NCBI GenBank assembly: GCA_963780655.1
Contig: CAWACP010000007.1
Coordinates: 186,001 to 250,000 of the forward strand
Length of the DNA: 64,000 nt
Source of the DNA: CAWACP01 sp963780655
Lineage (GTDB): Bacteria > Acidobacteriota > Terriglobia > Bryobacterales > Bryobacteraceae
Direction of reading: 5' to 3'
Shown here: in pieces, positions 1 to 9,129 of the stretch
How positions within the stretch are numbered: the stretch's first letter is position 1
Layout of the letters: each line of letters opens with the position of its first letter
The notes under the pieces: generated by a model
Told to the model about the DNA's origin: nothing
What the model saw: the letters and a program-made list of their open reading frames with translations, nothing else
Databases searched by the model: none
Made by a program: the position numbers and the translations under genes

Positions 1-1518
1 CAGCGCCTGGCTGTATAAGTCACGCGCCCGCCTGAAGTGCGCCTGCGCTTCCGGATAGAGGCCAAGATCCATGTAGGTCTCGCCGATGGTGTCGCGAATG
101 GCGGCTTCCACCTCCGGTTGGCGGTCGAACTTTCCGCGGATGCGGGCCGCCGCGCGATCGAGCGCGGTTCGCACCTTCAGATCCGGATCGGGTTTGGTCT
201 TTGCGCCGCCCTGGACGTAAGCGCTGGCCTGCGCCAGCACATCGTTCCGCAGGAAGTCGTTCACCGCCTGCGCCGTCTGCTCGGCCCGGCGCGCTCTCAC
301 CGCCTCGCGCGCGCTGATCACGGCGCCCGCCGCCAGTGCCACAATCACCGCTGCCGTCGCCGTCACCAGCGCCTTGTGCCGCCGCGCGAACTTCCCCAGT
401 TGGTAGGTCGCGCTCGGCGGCCGCGCCGTGATTGGCTCGTCGCGCAGATACCTCCGAATATCTTCCGCCAGCGCCGCCGCCGAAGCGTATCTCCGCGCCT
501 TGTCTTTTTCGAGCGCCCTCGCCACGATGGTCTCCACGTCGCCGCGATAGCTCCGATCAATCGAGCTGAGCCTGAGCGGATCCTGCTCCCGGATCGCGCG
601 CACGGCTTCGTGCAGTTGATTGCTCACCTCGTAGGGCAAACGGTTCGCCAGCAGTTCGTAGAGGATTACGCCGAGCGCATACACGTCGCTGCGCGTGTCC
701 AGCTCCAGCGGATCCGCCAGAACCTGCTCCGGACTCATGTAGGCCAGGGTGCCGATCAACTGGCCCACATCGGTCTGCCGCGTGGCCTGCGCGTCGCAGT
801 CGGTGGCCAGCGCCACGCCGAAATCCAGAATGCGCGGCTGTCCGCTTTCTTCCACCAGGATGTTGGCGGGCTTCAGGTCGCGATGGATGATGCCGCGCTG
901 GTGCGCATGCTCCACCGCGTCGCAGATTCGGGCGATGAGTTCCAGCCGTTGCCGCGCGTTCAGGCGATGCGCATCCGCGTATTGCCCTAATGGCTGGCCG
1001 TGGATGAACTCCATCGCGAACCACGGCTGCGGGCCGAAGGGCGTGTCGGACGTGCCCACCTCATACACCTGCGCGATCGCCGGATGCTGCAAACGCGCCA
1101 GCATCTCGGATTCGCGCTCGAACCGCCGCAACAGGTTCTCACTCACCAGACCCGGCTTGATCACCTTGAGCGCCACGATGCGCCGGGGTTGCTCCTGCTC
1201 CGCCTCGTACACGGCGCCCATGCCGCCTTCGCCAACCAGCCGCCGCAGCCGGTATCGTCCGAGGGACGCCGGAACGGCCTTTTCCGCGCCACCCGTGGTG
1301 GATGCCGCGGCCGCGAGGTGGAGTTCCATCGTTTCCCAGATGGGCCTCTCGAGGATGCCTTCGCCCACGGTGGCGCGCGCAATCATCGATTCGACTTCGC
1401 GATGCAGTTCCGCATCGTCAGTGCAGGCCGCGGCAAGGAATTTAGCGCGTTCCGCCGGGTCGCGCTCCAGCGCCAGCTCGCACAAGTGCTTGATCTTCTG
1501 CCATCGGTCGGGAGTCAT
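1..1518 (-). CDS. Ser/Thr protein kinase with TPR tail, C-terminus cut by window edge
   Basis: Reads leftward from an ATG at 1518 and stays open to base 1, so the TPR-containing C-terminus lies outside the window. Residues ~1-85 form the short helical N-terminal region usual in Acidobacteria kinases (MTPDRWQKIKHLCELAL). A Hanks-type kinase domain follows: glycine loop GEGGMG, VAL-K lysine, HRDLKPANIL catalytic loop, DFG, and SPE for APE. After it come a single membrane helix (~20 residues, AAVIVALAAGAVI) and a cytosol- or periplasm-facing tail that is entering TPR units at the edge. The family phosphorylates Ser/Thr on unknown partners. DNA from ~391 to 1272 is almost identical to 4439-5320 in the next kinase gene, so the two are recent copies. 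No strong Shine-Dalgarno is seen. Confidence 0.9.
   Translation of the reverse strand, partial: MTPDRWQKIKHLCELALERDPAERAKFLAAACTDDAELHREVESMIARATVGEGILERPIWETMELHLAAAASTTGGAEKAVPASLGRYRLRRLVGEGGMGAVYEAEQEQPRRIVALKVIKPGLVSENLLRRFERESEMLARLQHPAIAQVYEVGTSDTPFGPQPWFAMEFIHGQPLGQYADAHRLNARQRLELIARICDAVEHAHQRGIIHRDLKPANILVEESGQPRILDFGVALATDCDAQATRQTDVGQLIGTLAYMSPEQVLADPLELDTRSDVYALGVILYELLANRLPYEVSNQLHEAVRAIREQDPLRLSSIDRSYRGDVETIVARALEKDKARRYASAAALAEDIRRYLRDEPITARPPSATYQLGKFARRHKALVTATAAVIVALAAGAVISAREAVRARRAEQTAQAVNDFLRNDVLAQASAYVQGGAKTKPDPDLKVRTALDRAAARIRGKFDRQPEVEAAIRDTIGETYMDLGLYPEAQAHFRRARDLYSQAL
391..1272. repeat. Direct repeat, left copy (kinase domain DNA)
   Basis: Nearly identical, base for base, to 4439-5320, an offset of exactly 4048. 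A C/T change at 531 vs 4579 is one of the few differences seen. Outside these limits the two genes diverge abruptly. Recent duplication or gene conversion explains this. Confidence 0.85.
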
Positions 1519-1613
1519 AGCCGCGCGTTTGCCGGAGCAGTATAGCATGGCGGCAAAAATACTGGCCCCGTTTTCTCTCGTCTCGCGCTTCTTCGAGCGA
1601 GGGGGAAGATGAA

Positions 1614-2525
1614 ATGTTCGACGCCGTTTTGAACCAACTCCACGATGGAGCGCCGGTGGACGCTACCATCGGGGCAATGATGAGCAATCTCCAGCTTCAG
1701 CGCAATCTGAGCAGCGAGGACGGGTGGCGGAACAAGATCGTATCGGGCGTTCGGGGCCACTCCGTGTATCCGGTTCTGCTCGAGGACCCATTCGTGCGTC
1801 ATTCCGCTAGGCGCCCGCGAGGCTATCCCGGCGACGCCGAGTTGCTTGACTATGTCTACGGAAGCGCCAATGTGGGGCCTATGATCGACAGCGCTTCCGG
1901 GCTTGGCAGGCAGCTCAACAAATTTCACACGCACACGCCTCCGGCCGCGGCAGTGCGCAACCGGCTCCGGATCACCGCCGCCGAGGTCGATCGGATGGCC
2001 GCGGCAGGCGAGCGTCCTCAGGTGCTCTCCATTGCCTGCGGCCACCTCCGCGAGGCATCGCTGCTCTGCTCGCTGCATAACCGAGCGCTCGGGCGGCTGG
2101 TGGGCGTCGATCAGGATCCACTGTCCGTGGAACAGGCGCGCCGCGATTGGGGACACCTTGGCGTTGACGTGCGCCGTTGCGACGCCCGGACCATCATCCA
2201 CCACGGCCTCGATACTCTGGGGAATTTCGACTTCATTTACACGCTGGGGCTTTATGACTAACTGTCGGATCGTGCCGCGGCGCGGCTGCTGTCAACCGCC
2301 GTCGGGATGCTCAACCCGGGTGGGAAGGTGTGGGTCGCTAACTTCGTCCGCGGTATCTCCGGCGCCGCATATCTGGAGGCGGTGATGGACTGGTGGCTCA
2401 TCTACCGGTCGCGGGAAGAACTCCTTGCGCTCGGCGACAACATCGATTCGTCTCGAATCGCCTCACGACGGGTTTTCGTCGAGCCCGAAAACAACGTCGC
2501 CATTCTGGAGCTTGTGCGGACGTGA
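1614..2525 (+). pseudogene. SAM-dependent methyltransferase-like gene with in-frame stop
   Basis: The ATG at 1614 follows a GGGGGAAGATGAA stretch that can serve as ribosome binding site. The first 215 codons include a class I methyltransferase glycine-type motif (VLSIACGHLREASLL), the acidic VGVDQD end of strand 2, and a downstream DFIYTLGLYD segment. A TAA at 2259-2261 interrupts the frame. The same frame then continues without shift through LNPGGKVWVANF, typical of the C-terminal half of such enzymes, to a TGA at 2525. The stop sits where a tyrosine (TAC) would be natural. The gene is therefore either a one-base nonsense mutant or a base-call error. The substrate cannot be told from sequence. 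Confidence 0.75.
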
Positions 2526-2553
2526 CGCCTCGGAACCTGGCGCCTGAGTTACG

Positions 2554-2636
2554 TGCAGGCTGAAAGCCTGCTCTACTTCCGAACGAGAACAGTAGAGCAG
2601 GCTTTCAGCCTGCATTGAGCAGGCTTTCAGCCTGCA
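2554..2636. repeat. REP-like palindromic element
   Basis: Perfect 24-nt inverted repeat: arms 2554-2577 and 2591-2614 around a 13-nt loop. A further direct copy of the inner 20 nt (core GCAGGCTTTCAGCCTGC) lies at 2617-2636. It lies between two convergent genes, so it could form a hairpin that ends transcription from both sides. Repeats with this AGGCTGAAAGCCT core are, to my recollection, dispersed in Solibacter-type genomes. Confidence 0.85.
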
Positions 2637-2677
2637 TTTGCCCGCGAAGAATCTCCGATAGTATCCCCTGCCAGCAC

Positions 2678-5362
2678 TCATCGCTTCTTCCACGCCGCCG
2701 CTTTGTCCGGCTTGCCCCAGCCGTCATACAACCGCACCAGCCATTCGCGGGCGCGGTCCAGATAGTACCAATCCGGAACGGACATCAGCGCTTTGCGCGC
2801 CAGCATGCCCTGATACCCTTCCAGCGCCAGAGGTTCCGCTTCGGCGTATTTCTTCTGCCCGGCGAGACTGGCCCCCAGCAGACTCTCGGCCATGAAGCGC
2901 ACCGGATCGTCCGCATGCTTTTTCCGGTAGAAGTCGACGGCCTGGCGCGCGAGCGGTTCGCCTTCGGCAAACTTCCCCTGCGATACCCAGGCAAGGGCCA
3001 GGTCGGCGCCGGAGGCGATCGTGTCCGGATGTTCCGGCCCCAAAGTGCGCCGGCGTCCGGCCAGGGCCTGTGCAGCAAACTTCTCCGCAAGGGCATACTG
3101 ACGCCTGCGCTCGTAGGTATCTGCGATCAGTGAGAGAGTGTTCAGGGTGCTGGGATGTTCCGGGCCCAGCACTCGGCCTCGGGTCTCCAGGGTCTGCTGG
3201 AAGAGAGCGTCAGACTGAGTGTCCCTGCCTTCGTATCCGTACACGTTCGCCAGATTGCTCATGGAAAGCAGCGTGTCAGGGTGCTCCGGTCCCAGCGCGC
3301 GCCGCTTGATCTCGAGGGTCTGGTTCAGCAGTTTCTCCGCAGCCGCATATTTACCCTCCGCGGTGTACGCGTTGGCAAGGTTATTCGCAAAGATGAGGGT
3401 GTTGCGATGCTCGGGGCCAAAGACGCGTCTGCTGATCTCCAACGCAGGAATATGCAGCGCCTCGGCCTGAGCGAACTTGCCCTCCTCGTAATAGATCATG
3501 CCCAGATTGTTCATGGAGATCAGCGTTTCGGGGTGTTCCTGGCCCAACACGCGCCGCTTGATCTCCAGCGCCTGGCGTTGGAGCGCCTCTGCCTCCGCGG
3601 ATCGGCCCTCATCGTCGTAAATGTTGGCAAGGCCGTTCATGGAACGCAGAGTCTCGGGGTGGTCCGGTCCCAACACCCGGCGGCGGATCTCCAGTGCCTG
3701 GCTGTGAAGCGCTTCAGCCTGCGCCCACTTGCCCAGTTCGTCATAAACATTGGCCAGACTGGTCATGGAAGTGAGGGTGCCTGGATGCTCGGGACCCAAG
3801 ACACGCCGGCGGATCTCCAGCGTCTGCCCAAGAAGCTTCTCAGCCTGGGCGTACTTGCCTTCGGCAGTGTACGCGTTCGCCAGACTGTCCATGGAATAGA
3901 GCGTGTCGGGATGATCGGGCCCCAGTACCCGGCGCTCGACTTCCAAAGTCCGGCTGCACAGCGCTTCCGCCTCAGAATTCTTTCCCTGAAGATAGACCGT
4001 GCGCCCGACGCGGCCCAGGGTTTTGAGCGTCTTCGGATTTTCGGCTCCAAAATCGGAGCGGTGCAGTTCCAAGGCCCGCTCCAGTTGCGTGCGCGCCTCG
4101 GGATAGAGGCCCAGGTCCATGTAGGTCTCGCCGATGGTGTCGCGGATATCGGCTTCCACCTCCGGCTGGCGGTCGAACTTTCCGCGGATGCGGGCCGCGG
4201 CGCGATCGAGCGCGGTTCGCACCTTCAGATCCGGATCGGGTTTGGTCTTTGCGCCGCCCTGGACGTAAGCGCTTGCCTGTGCCAGCACATCGTTCCGCAG
4301 AAAGTCGTTCACCGCCTGCGCCGTCTGCTCGGCCCGGCGAGCCCTTACCGCTTCCCGCGCGCTGATCACGGCGCCCGCGGCCAGTACCAACATCACCGCT
4401 CCGGTCGCGATAACCAGCGCCTTGTGCCTGCCCGCGAACTTCCCCAGTTGGTAGGTCGCGCTCGGCGGCCGCGCCGTGATTGGCTCGTCGCGCAGATACC
4501 TCCGAATATCTTCCGCCAGCGCCGCCGCCGAAGCGTATCTCCGCGCCTTGTCTTTTTCGAGCGCCCTCGCCACGATGGTTTCCACGTCGCCGCGATAGCT
4601 CCGATCAATCGAGCTGAGCCTGAGCGGATCCTGCTCCCGGATCGCGCGCACGGCTTCGTGCAGTTGATTGCTCACCTCGTAGGGCAAACGGTTCGCCAGC
4701 AGTTCGTAGAGGATTACGCCGAGCGCATACACGTCGCTGCGCGTGTCCAGCTCCAGCGGATCCGCCAGAACCTGCTCCGGACTCATGTAGGCCAGGGTGC
4801 CGATCAACTGGCCCACATCGGTCTGCCGCGTGGCCTGCGCGTCGCAGTCGGTGGCCAGCGCCACGCCGAAATCCAGAATGCGCGGCTGTCCGCTTTCTTC
4901 CACCAGGATGTTGGCGGGCTTCAGGTCGCGATGGATGATGCCGCGCTGGTGCGCATGCTCCACCGCGTCGCAGATTCGGGCGATGAGTTCCAGCCGTTGC
5001 CGCGCGTTCAGGCGATGCGCATCCGCGTATTGCCCTAATGGCTGGCCGTGGATGAACTCCATCGCGAACCACGGCTGCGGGCCGAAGGGCGTGTCGGACG
5101 TGCCCACCTCATACACCTGCGCGATCGCCGGATGCTGCAAACGCGCCAGCATCTCGGATTCGCGCTCGAACCGCCGCAACAGGTTCTCACTCACCAGACC
5201 CGGCTTGATCACCTTGAGCGCCACGATGCGCCGGGGTTGCTCCTGCTCCGCCTCGTACACGGCGCCCATGCCGCCTTCGCCAACCAGCCGCCGCAGCCGG
5301 TATCGTCCGAGGGACGCCGGGACCGTGGCGCGCGCAATCATCTGCGATCGGTCGGGCGTCAT
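2678..5362 (-). CDS. Ser/Thr protein kinase with long TPR tail (894 aa)
   Basis: Start chosen at the ATG at 5362 (MTPDRSQMIARATV), which matches the start of the neighbouring kinase. An upstream ATG at 5512 would add 50 residues with no homology. Kinase domain at residues ~18-290 with GEGGMG, HRDLKPANIL and DFG; one membrane helix near residue 320 (ALVIATGAVMLVLAAG). The tail has about nine or ten TPR units of 42 residues of the kinesin-light-chain type (RRVLGPEHPDTL and variants), likely a partner-binding surface. Compared with the paralogue at 1-1518, the N-terminal region has lost two in-frame blocks: residues after MTPDR up to MIARATV, and the linker before PASLGRY. The kinase domain itself is practically identical at DNA level. 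The gene appears intact. Confidence 0.92.
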   Translation of the reverse strand: MTPDRSQMIARATVPASLGRYRLRRLVGEGGMGAVYEAEQEQPRRIVALKVIKPGLVSENLLRRFERESEMLARLQHPAIAQVYEVGTSDTPFGPQPWFAMEFIHGQPLGQYADAHRLNARQRLELIARICDAVEHAHQRGIIHRDLKPANILVEESGQPRILDFGVALATDCDAQATRQTDVGQLIGTLAYMSPEQVLADPLELDTRSDVYALGVILYELLANRLPYEVSNQLHEAVRAIREQDPLRLSSIDRSYRGDVETIVARALEKDKARRYASAAALAEDIRRYLRDEPITARPPSATYQLGKFAGRHKALVIATGAVMLVLAAGAVISAREAVRARRAEQTAQAVNDFLRNDVLAQASAYVQGGAKTKPDPDLKVRTALDRAAARIRGKFDRQPEVEADIRDTIGETYMDLGLYPEARTQLERALELHRSDFGAENPKTLKTLGRVGRTVYLQGKNSEAEALCSRTLEVERRVLGPDHPDTLYSMDSLANAYTAEGKYAQAEKLLGQTLEIRRRVLGPEHPGTLTSMTSLANVYDELGKWAQAEALHSQALEIRRRVLGPDHPETLRSMNGLANIYDDEGRSAEAEALQRQALEIKRRVLGQEHPETLISMNNLGMIYYEEGKFAQAEALHIPALEISRRVFGPEHRNTLIFANNLANAYTAEGKYAAAEKLLNQTLEIKRRALGPEHPDTLLSMSNLANVYGYEGRDTQSDALFQQTLETRGRVLGPEHPSTLNTLSLIADTYERRRQYALAEKFAAQALAGRRRTLGPEHPDTIASGADLALAWVSQGKFAEGEPLARQAVDFYRKKHADDPVRFMAESLLGASLAGQKKYAEAEPLALEGYQGMLARKALMSVPDWYYLDRAREWLVRLYDGWGKPDKAAAWKKR
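4439..5320. repeat. Direct repeat, right copy (kinase domain DNA)
   Basis: Partner of the repeat at 391-1272. It covers the kinase catalytic domain and ends abruptly at GGGACGCCGG, where the N-terminal regions of the two kinases differ. Confidence 0.85.
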
Positions 5363-5468
5363 AGCCGGCGCGTTGTCGCAGCAGTATAGCATGGCGGCAA
5401 AAATAATCTGGCCCCTCCTTCGCGCCGTTGTCGCCTGTTGGAATGACCGCGAGGAAGGAGAACAGAAA

Positions 5469-5975
5469 ATGAAACTCACGACATTAACTCTCTGCGCGCT
5501 GGCGATCGCCACGATGGCTGCCGCTCAGGACACGATAACGCTCACCGTCAACGGAATCGGGACTTGCAATGTGCTGTCGTGGACGTTCGGATCGCCGCTC
5601 CAGATACCGTCCGCCGCGCAGCAGCTGGCCAGTGGCGCCGGCTTCACGCCGCCGCAGATTGGTCCGATGACTATCACCAAAGTGGTTGACTCATGCACCC
5701 CCGGTCTCATGCGCCTGCTCGTCACCGGGACGCATGTGACTCCGATAACTCTCACGCAGATGCGCGACGGCGTGAACGTCATGACTGTGGAGCTCAAGAA
5801 CGTGTTGGTCAGCAGCGACCAGATCAACGGGAGCGGCTCGCTGACTGTCGGCGAGTCCCTTAGCCTGACCTTCGAGACAATCGTGGTCACCTTCTACACC
5901 CAATCAAACACGGGCGCGCTGTCTGGTGAAACGGTGTTCGGCTGGGATTTCGTGCACAACATGCCGGCATCGTGA
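5469..5975 (+). CDS. Exported Hcp-like (type VI tube family) protein
   Basis: 168 aa. A strong Shine-Dalgarno (AGGAAGGAG, 5451-5460) lies just ahead of the ATG. Residues 1-20 (MKLTTLTLCALAIATMAAAQ) look like a Sec signal peptide. The mature part follows the Hcp pattern: VLSWTFG near the N-terminus, MTITKVVDSCTPGLMRLL, the LTQMRDG turn, VELKNVLVSS, and a final strand VTFYTQ with a GWDF ending. Hcp proteins form the inner tube of type VI secretion systems and normally have no signal peptide. This copy is alone, with no other type VI genes nearby, so a secreted beta-barrel role outside type VI secretion is possible. Confidence 0.75.
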   Translation: MKLTTLTLCALAIATMAAAQDTITLTVNGIGTCNVLSWTFGSPLQIPSAAQQLASGAGFTPPQIGPMTITKVVDSCTPGLMRLLVTGTHVTPITLTQMRDGVNVMTVELKNVLVSSDQINGSGSLTVGESLSLTFETIVVTFYTQSNTGALSGETVFGWDFVHNMPAS

Positions 5976-5986
5976 AAAGTAAACCG

Positions 5987-6011
5987 GCCGGGCGGCCCGC
6001 GACCGCCCGGC
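5987..6011 (+). terminator. Hairpin terminator after the Hcp-like gene
   Basis: Perfect 9-bp stem (GCCGGGCGG / CCGCCCGGC) with a 7-nt loop, starting 11 bp after the stop codon. Only a short T run follows, so termination may be weak. Confidence 0.6.
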
Positions 6012-6217
6012 TCTTAAACGTTAAATCCGAAAACCGACCGATGCCGACCGATACCTCCTTTACATCCTTTACCTGAACTTCGCGCCAGATCGTCCGCAAG
6101 TGGCGCAAACGGGAGGAACTGCTCACTGTGAGCCTCTACAACCGCGCCCGGCTCACACTGAAAAAAACGCCGCCGGCCCCAGCGTGAGCGGCTCGAAGCC
6201 GCTGCAGCAGCGCGCGG

Positions 6218-6390
6218 GAGGCCGCCAGGCTGCTCGCGCTGCAGCGCACTGGAGCGCAGCACGTCGTTACGTTGCGCTTCGATCGCCTGTTCAGGTCCAT
6301 CATCGACGCGCTGCAGACGGTGCAGGAGTGGGTCCGCGCCGGCATCACGCTGCACTTGGTCGATGTCGGCGGCGCCAGGCGATGGCGGCC
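6218..6390 (+). pseudogene. Serine recombinase (resolvase) remnant
   Basis: A short plus-strand stretch reads LRFDRLFRSIIDALQTVQEW and then RAGITLHLVDVGG. This matches the middle of the resolvase catalytic domain (the RLDRLFR helix and the LHLVDxGG strand). No catalytic serine end is left and the frame shifts straight after. The surrounding DNA (6012-6552) holds no intact gene, so this is a decayed mobile-element piece. The call rests on recalled motif patterns only. Confidence 0.5.
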
Positions 6391-6552
6391 TCGGCCGCCT
6401 CGATGTCGCCGGCACGATGGAGATGCTGCAGGCCGCGCTTTGGATGCATGTACGTCGCATCCACTTTTTCAACGAGCTCGGTTTCGCCTGACCGTCCGGC
6501 GATCCGGACGGCGCCCGGTTGCGGGTTACTCGGCCGACTTGAACCGTGCCGG

Positions 6553-7668
6553 CTAAGTGCTGCTCGACGTTCCGCCGGCTGCCACAAGCCGCGGAAAGTA
6601 AAGCCAGAGATGCCCACTGTTGTCATCTTCGCCGAACACGATTTCACCATCCCGGCCGGTGACAGCGTCACCGAACTGATAGCCATACCGGCGCCGTTCG
6701 AGAACCGCAGCGGCCACGCCGAGATTGGAGACTCTGCCCGACGCCGGGTCGCAACAGAACAGGTTCGCCATTTCGCTGCCGCAGAAGCCGAAGATTCTTC
6801 CATCGGGCGTCGCCGCCATGGGCCCTGCCGGCGCGAGATGCGTTTTCCCGAGCGAGCGGAAGCCCTCCATCTCATCGAAGGAGAAGAGTTGACCTGCGGC
6901 GTCAGCCGTGAACAACCGGCCGGAGTGACGATCGCGGGCCCACTGCAACGGGGCGGTCCAATCTCCGGTGGGAAGAGCGACTGCGTTCCGGCGAATTTTG
7001 CTGGAGGCGACATCGAAGCGCCACAGGCGCGGGCCGTCTTCCTGACCGAATACGCCACCGCCGGAACCGATGGCCAGCCGGCCACGACCTGGCGCCTCGC
7101 CGGCAATGCCGATCTGTCCGGATTCGACGTCCAGCGTGAAGACATGATGTGTCGTCACGCCGGCAACGACTTTCACGAGCGGAGCCCAGACCGCGTGTAC
7201 CACCGGCTCCCCGGCAACGCACTCGCCGAGGTCGCTGAGAACCGGCCGATCGAGACCCCACTCCTGGATGAAGTCCTCGGTGAGGTTCAGGTAGGGCAGA
7301 GCTACCGCGCGGCCGCCGCGCGGTCCGTTCACGAACGCAATCGCCCGCGACTCGGCACAGCAGATAGCCTGGGAGTACGCGCCGCCCGGGACAACGCCGG
7401 CATCAATCACTATTCCGGTCAGGCCGTGGAAAGCAGCTCCAAACAGGTGCGCCTGGCGCCCGCTCGTTCCGCCGTAGACATGTCCCTCAGCGTTGACGTC
7501 GAGCGCGGTGATGTGGCACTCATCGTGGGTGATGGGCGTAGTCATGCCCGGCAGGCAGGTGGGAAACGCGACCATCGTACCCTCACGGACGAACTGGCCG
7601 TGGGCCAGTTCATCGAGATAGGCCTTGATCTGCGGCGCAGCGGGATCAAATCGCGGTCTCTTCGGCAT
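6553..7668 (-). CDS. Beta-propeller-like protein, second gene of a pair
   Basis: 371 aa, no signal peptide. Repeated short strand motifs of the type DGRIFGF, GHVYGGTSG, SGRLFTADAAGQLFSF and DGEIVFGEDD suggest a seven-bladed propeller, a fold used for binding or sugar/nucleotide chemistry. No catalytic signature is evident. The start is 12 bp after the stop of the upstream exported propeller gene, so the two form an operon and probably act together. An ATG start (MPKRPRFDP) is used. Confidence 0.75.
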   Translation of the reverse strand: MPKRPRFDPAAPQIKAYLDELAHGQFVREGTMVAFPTCLPGMTTPITHDECHITALDVNAEGHVYGGTSGRQAHLFGAAFHGLTGIVIDAGVVPGGAYSQAICCAESRAIAFVNGPRGGRAVALPYLNLTEDFIQEWGLDRPVLSDLGECVAGEPVVHAVWAPLVKVVAGVTTHHVFTLDVESGQIGIAGEAPGRGRLAIGSGGGVFGQEDGPRLWRFDVASSKIRRNAVALPTGDWTAPLQWARDRHSGRLFTADAAGQLFSFDEMEGFRSLGKTHLAPAGPMAATPDGRIFGFCGSEMANLFCCDPASGRVSNLGVAAAVLERRRYGYQFGDAVTGRDGEIVFGEDDNSGHLWLYFPRLVAAGGTSSST

Positions 7669-7680
7669 AGTGATTGTCCC

Positions 7681-9000
7681 TCAGCCCCACATCCGAATTG
7701 GGAGGTGTGCGTTCTTCCTCTTCCGGTCAGCCGGCATTGCGACCCTGAAGATGCCCGAGGGGTGGTTGCCAACGTGGCCAAAGAAGAGGTCGCCGTTGTG
7801 GTCCACGGCGCCGCGAGAAACATAGTGCGCCAAACCCGTCGGGTGCTCGAGCCGGGCAACCTCTTCTCGCCGGAGAGTCGCCGGATCGAGACGCCAGACG
7901 ATCCCCTCGGTTTCTTTGTGCGATTCCGGCATCGGATTGTACTTCGGATCACGCCAGCGGGAAGCGACGTAGTAGAGCTTGCCGTCGCCCGCGAACGTCA
8001 GCCCGCCGCAATGATCCGTATACATGTCAATGGGCCATCCGGCGTCGCGGGGCTGCGTGGCAGGTCCGAGGTCCTCCACTCGCGCCCACTCGGCTTCATT
8101 CGGCCAGATGCGCATGAGTCGGGGATTCGGGCACCACGCAGAGGCGTACACGCACTCACCGTCGGGTGAAGGAGCAATGTCGTAGAACACGTCGTGCCAT
8201 CCGGTCTGCCAGGCAGGGTCGTGGGGCAGCAGAGACGGGGAGATCTCGAGGCGGTCGGTATCGGGCGTGTAGCGCACCAGCCGTCCGTAGTCGCTGCTGG
8301 TCCAGACGCGATGGCGCTTATCGAGGAACAGGCACTGCGGATTAATGGAGCCGATGCGACCAACATCGCGGCGCTGGCGTGCGCGCAGATCGTAGATGAA
8401 GAGGTGATCGCGCGGATAGCTCATGGCATAGAGCAGGCCACGCTCCTCATCGTGCAAGAGGCAGCGGCAGCCTTCTTTCGGCATGAGGGTGTCCCACCAC
8501 AGCACGCTGTCGTTGCGGGTGTCGTAAGCCAGGAGCGCCGAGCCCCGGAAGCAGCGTTTCTCATCGTGCCAGGAGTACCAGGGCGAATACACAGGCAGGT
8601 CGATCGGCGGGCCGGAGAGGTGAGTCGCCATATACAGCACGCCGTCGTGCATCGACGGCGCGAAGCTGTAGTGGATCTTGCATTGCGATGCCCTGCCCGA
8701 ATCGCCCGGGTCGTCCACCTTTTCGTCGATGTTGAAAAGGTAGTCGAGGTCGTCGCGATGTTCGTTGTAGCGAACTGGCTTCACCACGCCGCCAGGCACC
8801 GTCTCGGCGCAGGCGGCGGCGTAAATCCGGCCGTCCGGCCCCACCGAGAGCGACCAACAGGTGTCGGAGTCGGGGTGGCCCGAGAACGGGTACCATTTGA
8901 CCGGATAAAGCGCTTCGCTTTGAGCAGGCGGCGACGGCGCGAAAGCGGCGGCAAGCACCCCGCTGGCGCCCAGGAAACTGCGACGGTCAATTGAGTTCAT
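7681..9000 (-). CDS. Tat-exported beta-propeller protein
   Basis: 439 aa. Start chosen at the ATG at 9000, giving MNSIDRRSFLGASGVLAAAF, a classic twin-arginine signal; GAGAGG lies upstream. Longer upstream starts would bury the signal. The mature protein has propeller-like repeats (SVGPDGRIYAAAC, DGVLYMATHLSG, GDGKLYYVASRW, HNGDLFFGHVGNHPSG). The family is not recognised more precisely; related proteins are often annotated as hypothetical or NHL/SMP-30-like. It leads a two-gene operon with the protein at 6553-7668. Confidence 0.8.
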   Translation of the reverse strand: MNSIDRRSFLGASGVLAAAFAPSPPAQSEALYPVKWYPFSGHPDSDTCWSLSVGPDGRIYAAACAETVPGGVVKPVRYNEHRDDLDYLFNIDEKVDDPGDSGRASQCKIHYSFAPSMHDGVLYMATHLSGPPIDLPVYSPWYSWHDEKRCFRGSALLAYDTRNDSVLWWDTLMPKEGCRCLLHDEERGLLYAMSYPRDHLFIYDLRARQRRDVGRIGSINPQCLFLDKRHRVWTSSDYGRLVRYTPDTDRLEISPSLLPHDPAWQTGWHDVFYDIAPSPDGECVYASAWCPNPRLMRIWPNEAEWARVEDLGPATQPRDAGWPIDMYTDHCGGLTFAGDGKLYYVASRWRDPKYNPMPESHKETEGIVWRLDPATLRREEVARLEHPTGLAHYVSRGAVDHNGDLFFGHVGNHPSGIFRVAMPADRKRKNAHLPIRMWG

Positions 9001-9129
9001 TGGTCCTCTCAGGCCCCTTGGTTCGGCCCTCGTCTTTTCCTCTGGCCCCATTCTAGTCCAGTACCCGCTCGGTCGATTGGCGGCGCCACCAATACAAGCA
9101 GCGATTCGCCTACTTCTACCCGTGAGACC

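Noticed and set aside
3150..4060. Tandem DNA repeats as a separate repeat element
   Set aside because: The 126-bp periodicity comes from coding the 42-residue TPR units of the kinase.
3155..5038. Long plus-strand open frame of 627 codons
   Set aside because: It mirrors the TPR and kinase codons of the minus-strand gene; codon bias of a GC-rich gene explains the open antisense frame.
6100..8169. 689-codon plus-strand open frame
   Set aside because: Antisense to the two propeller genes, with no protein motif; the minus-strand genes have a Tat signal and repeats.
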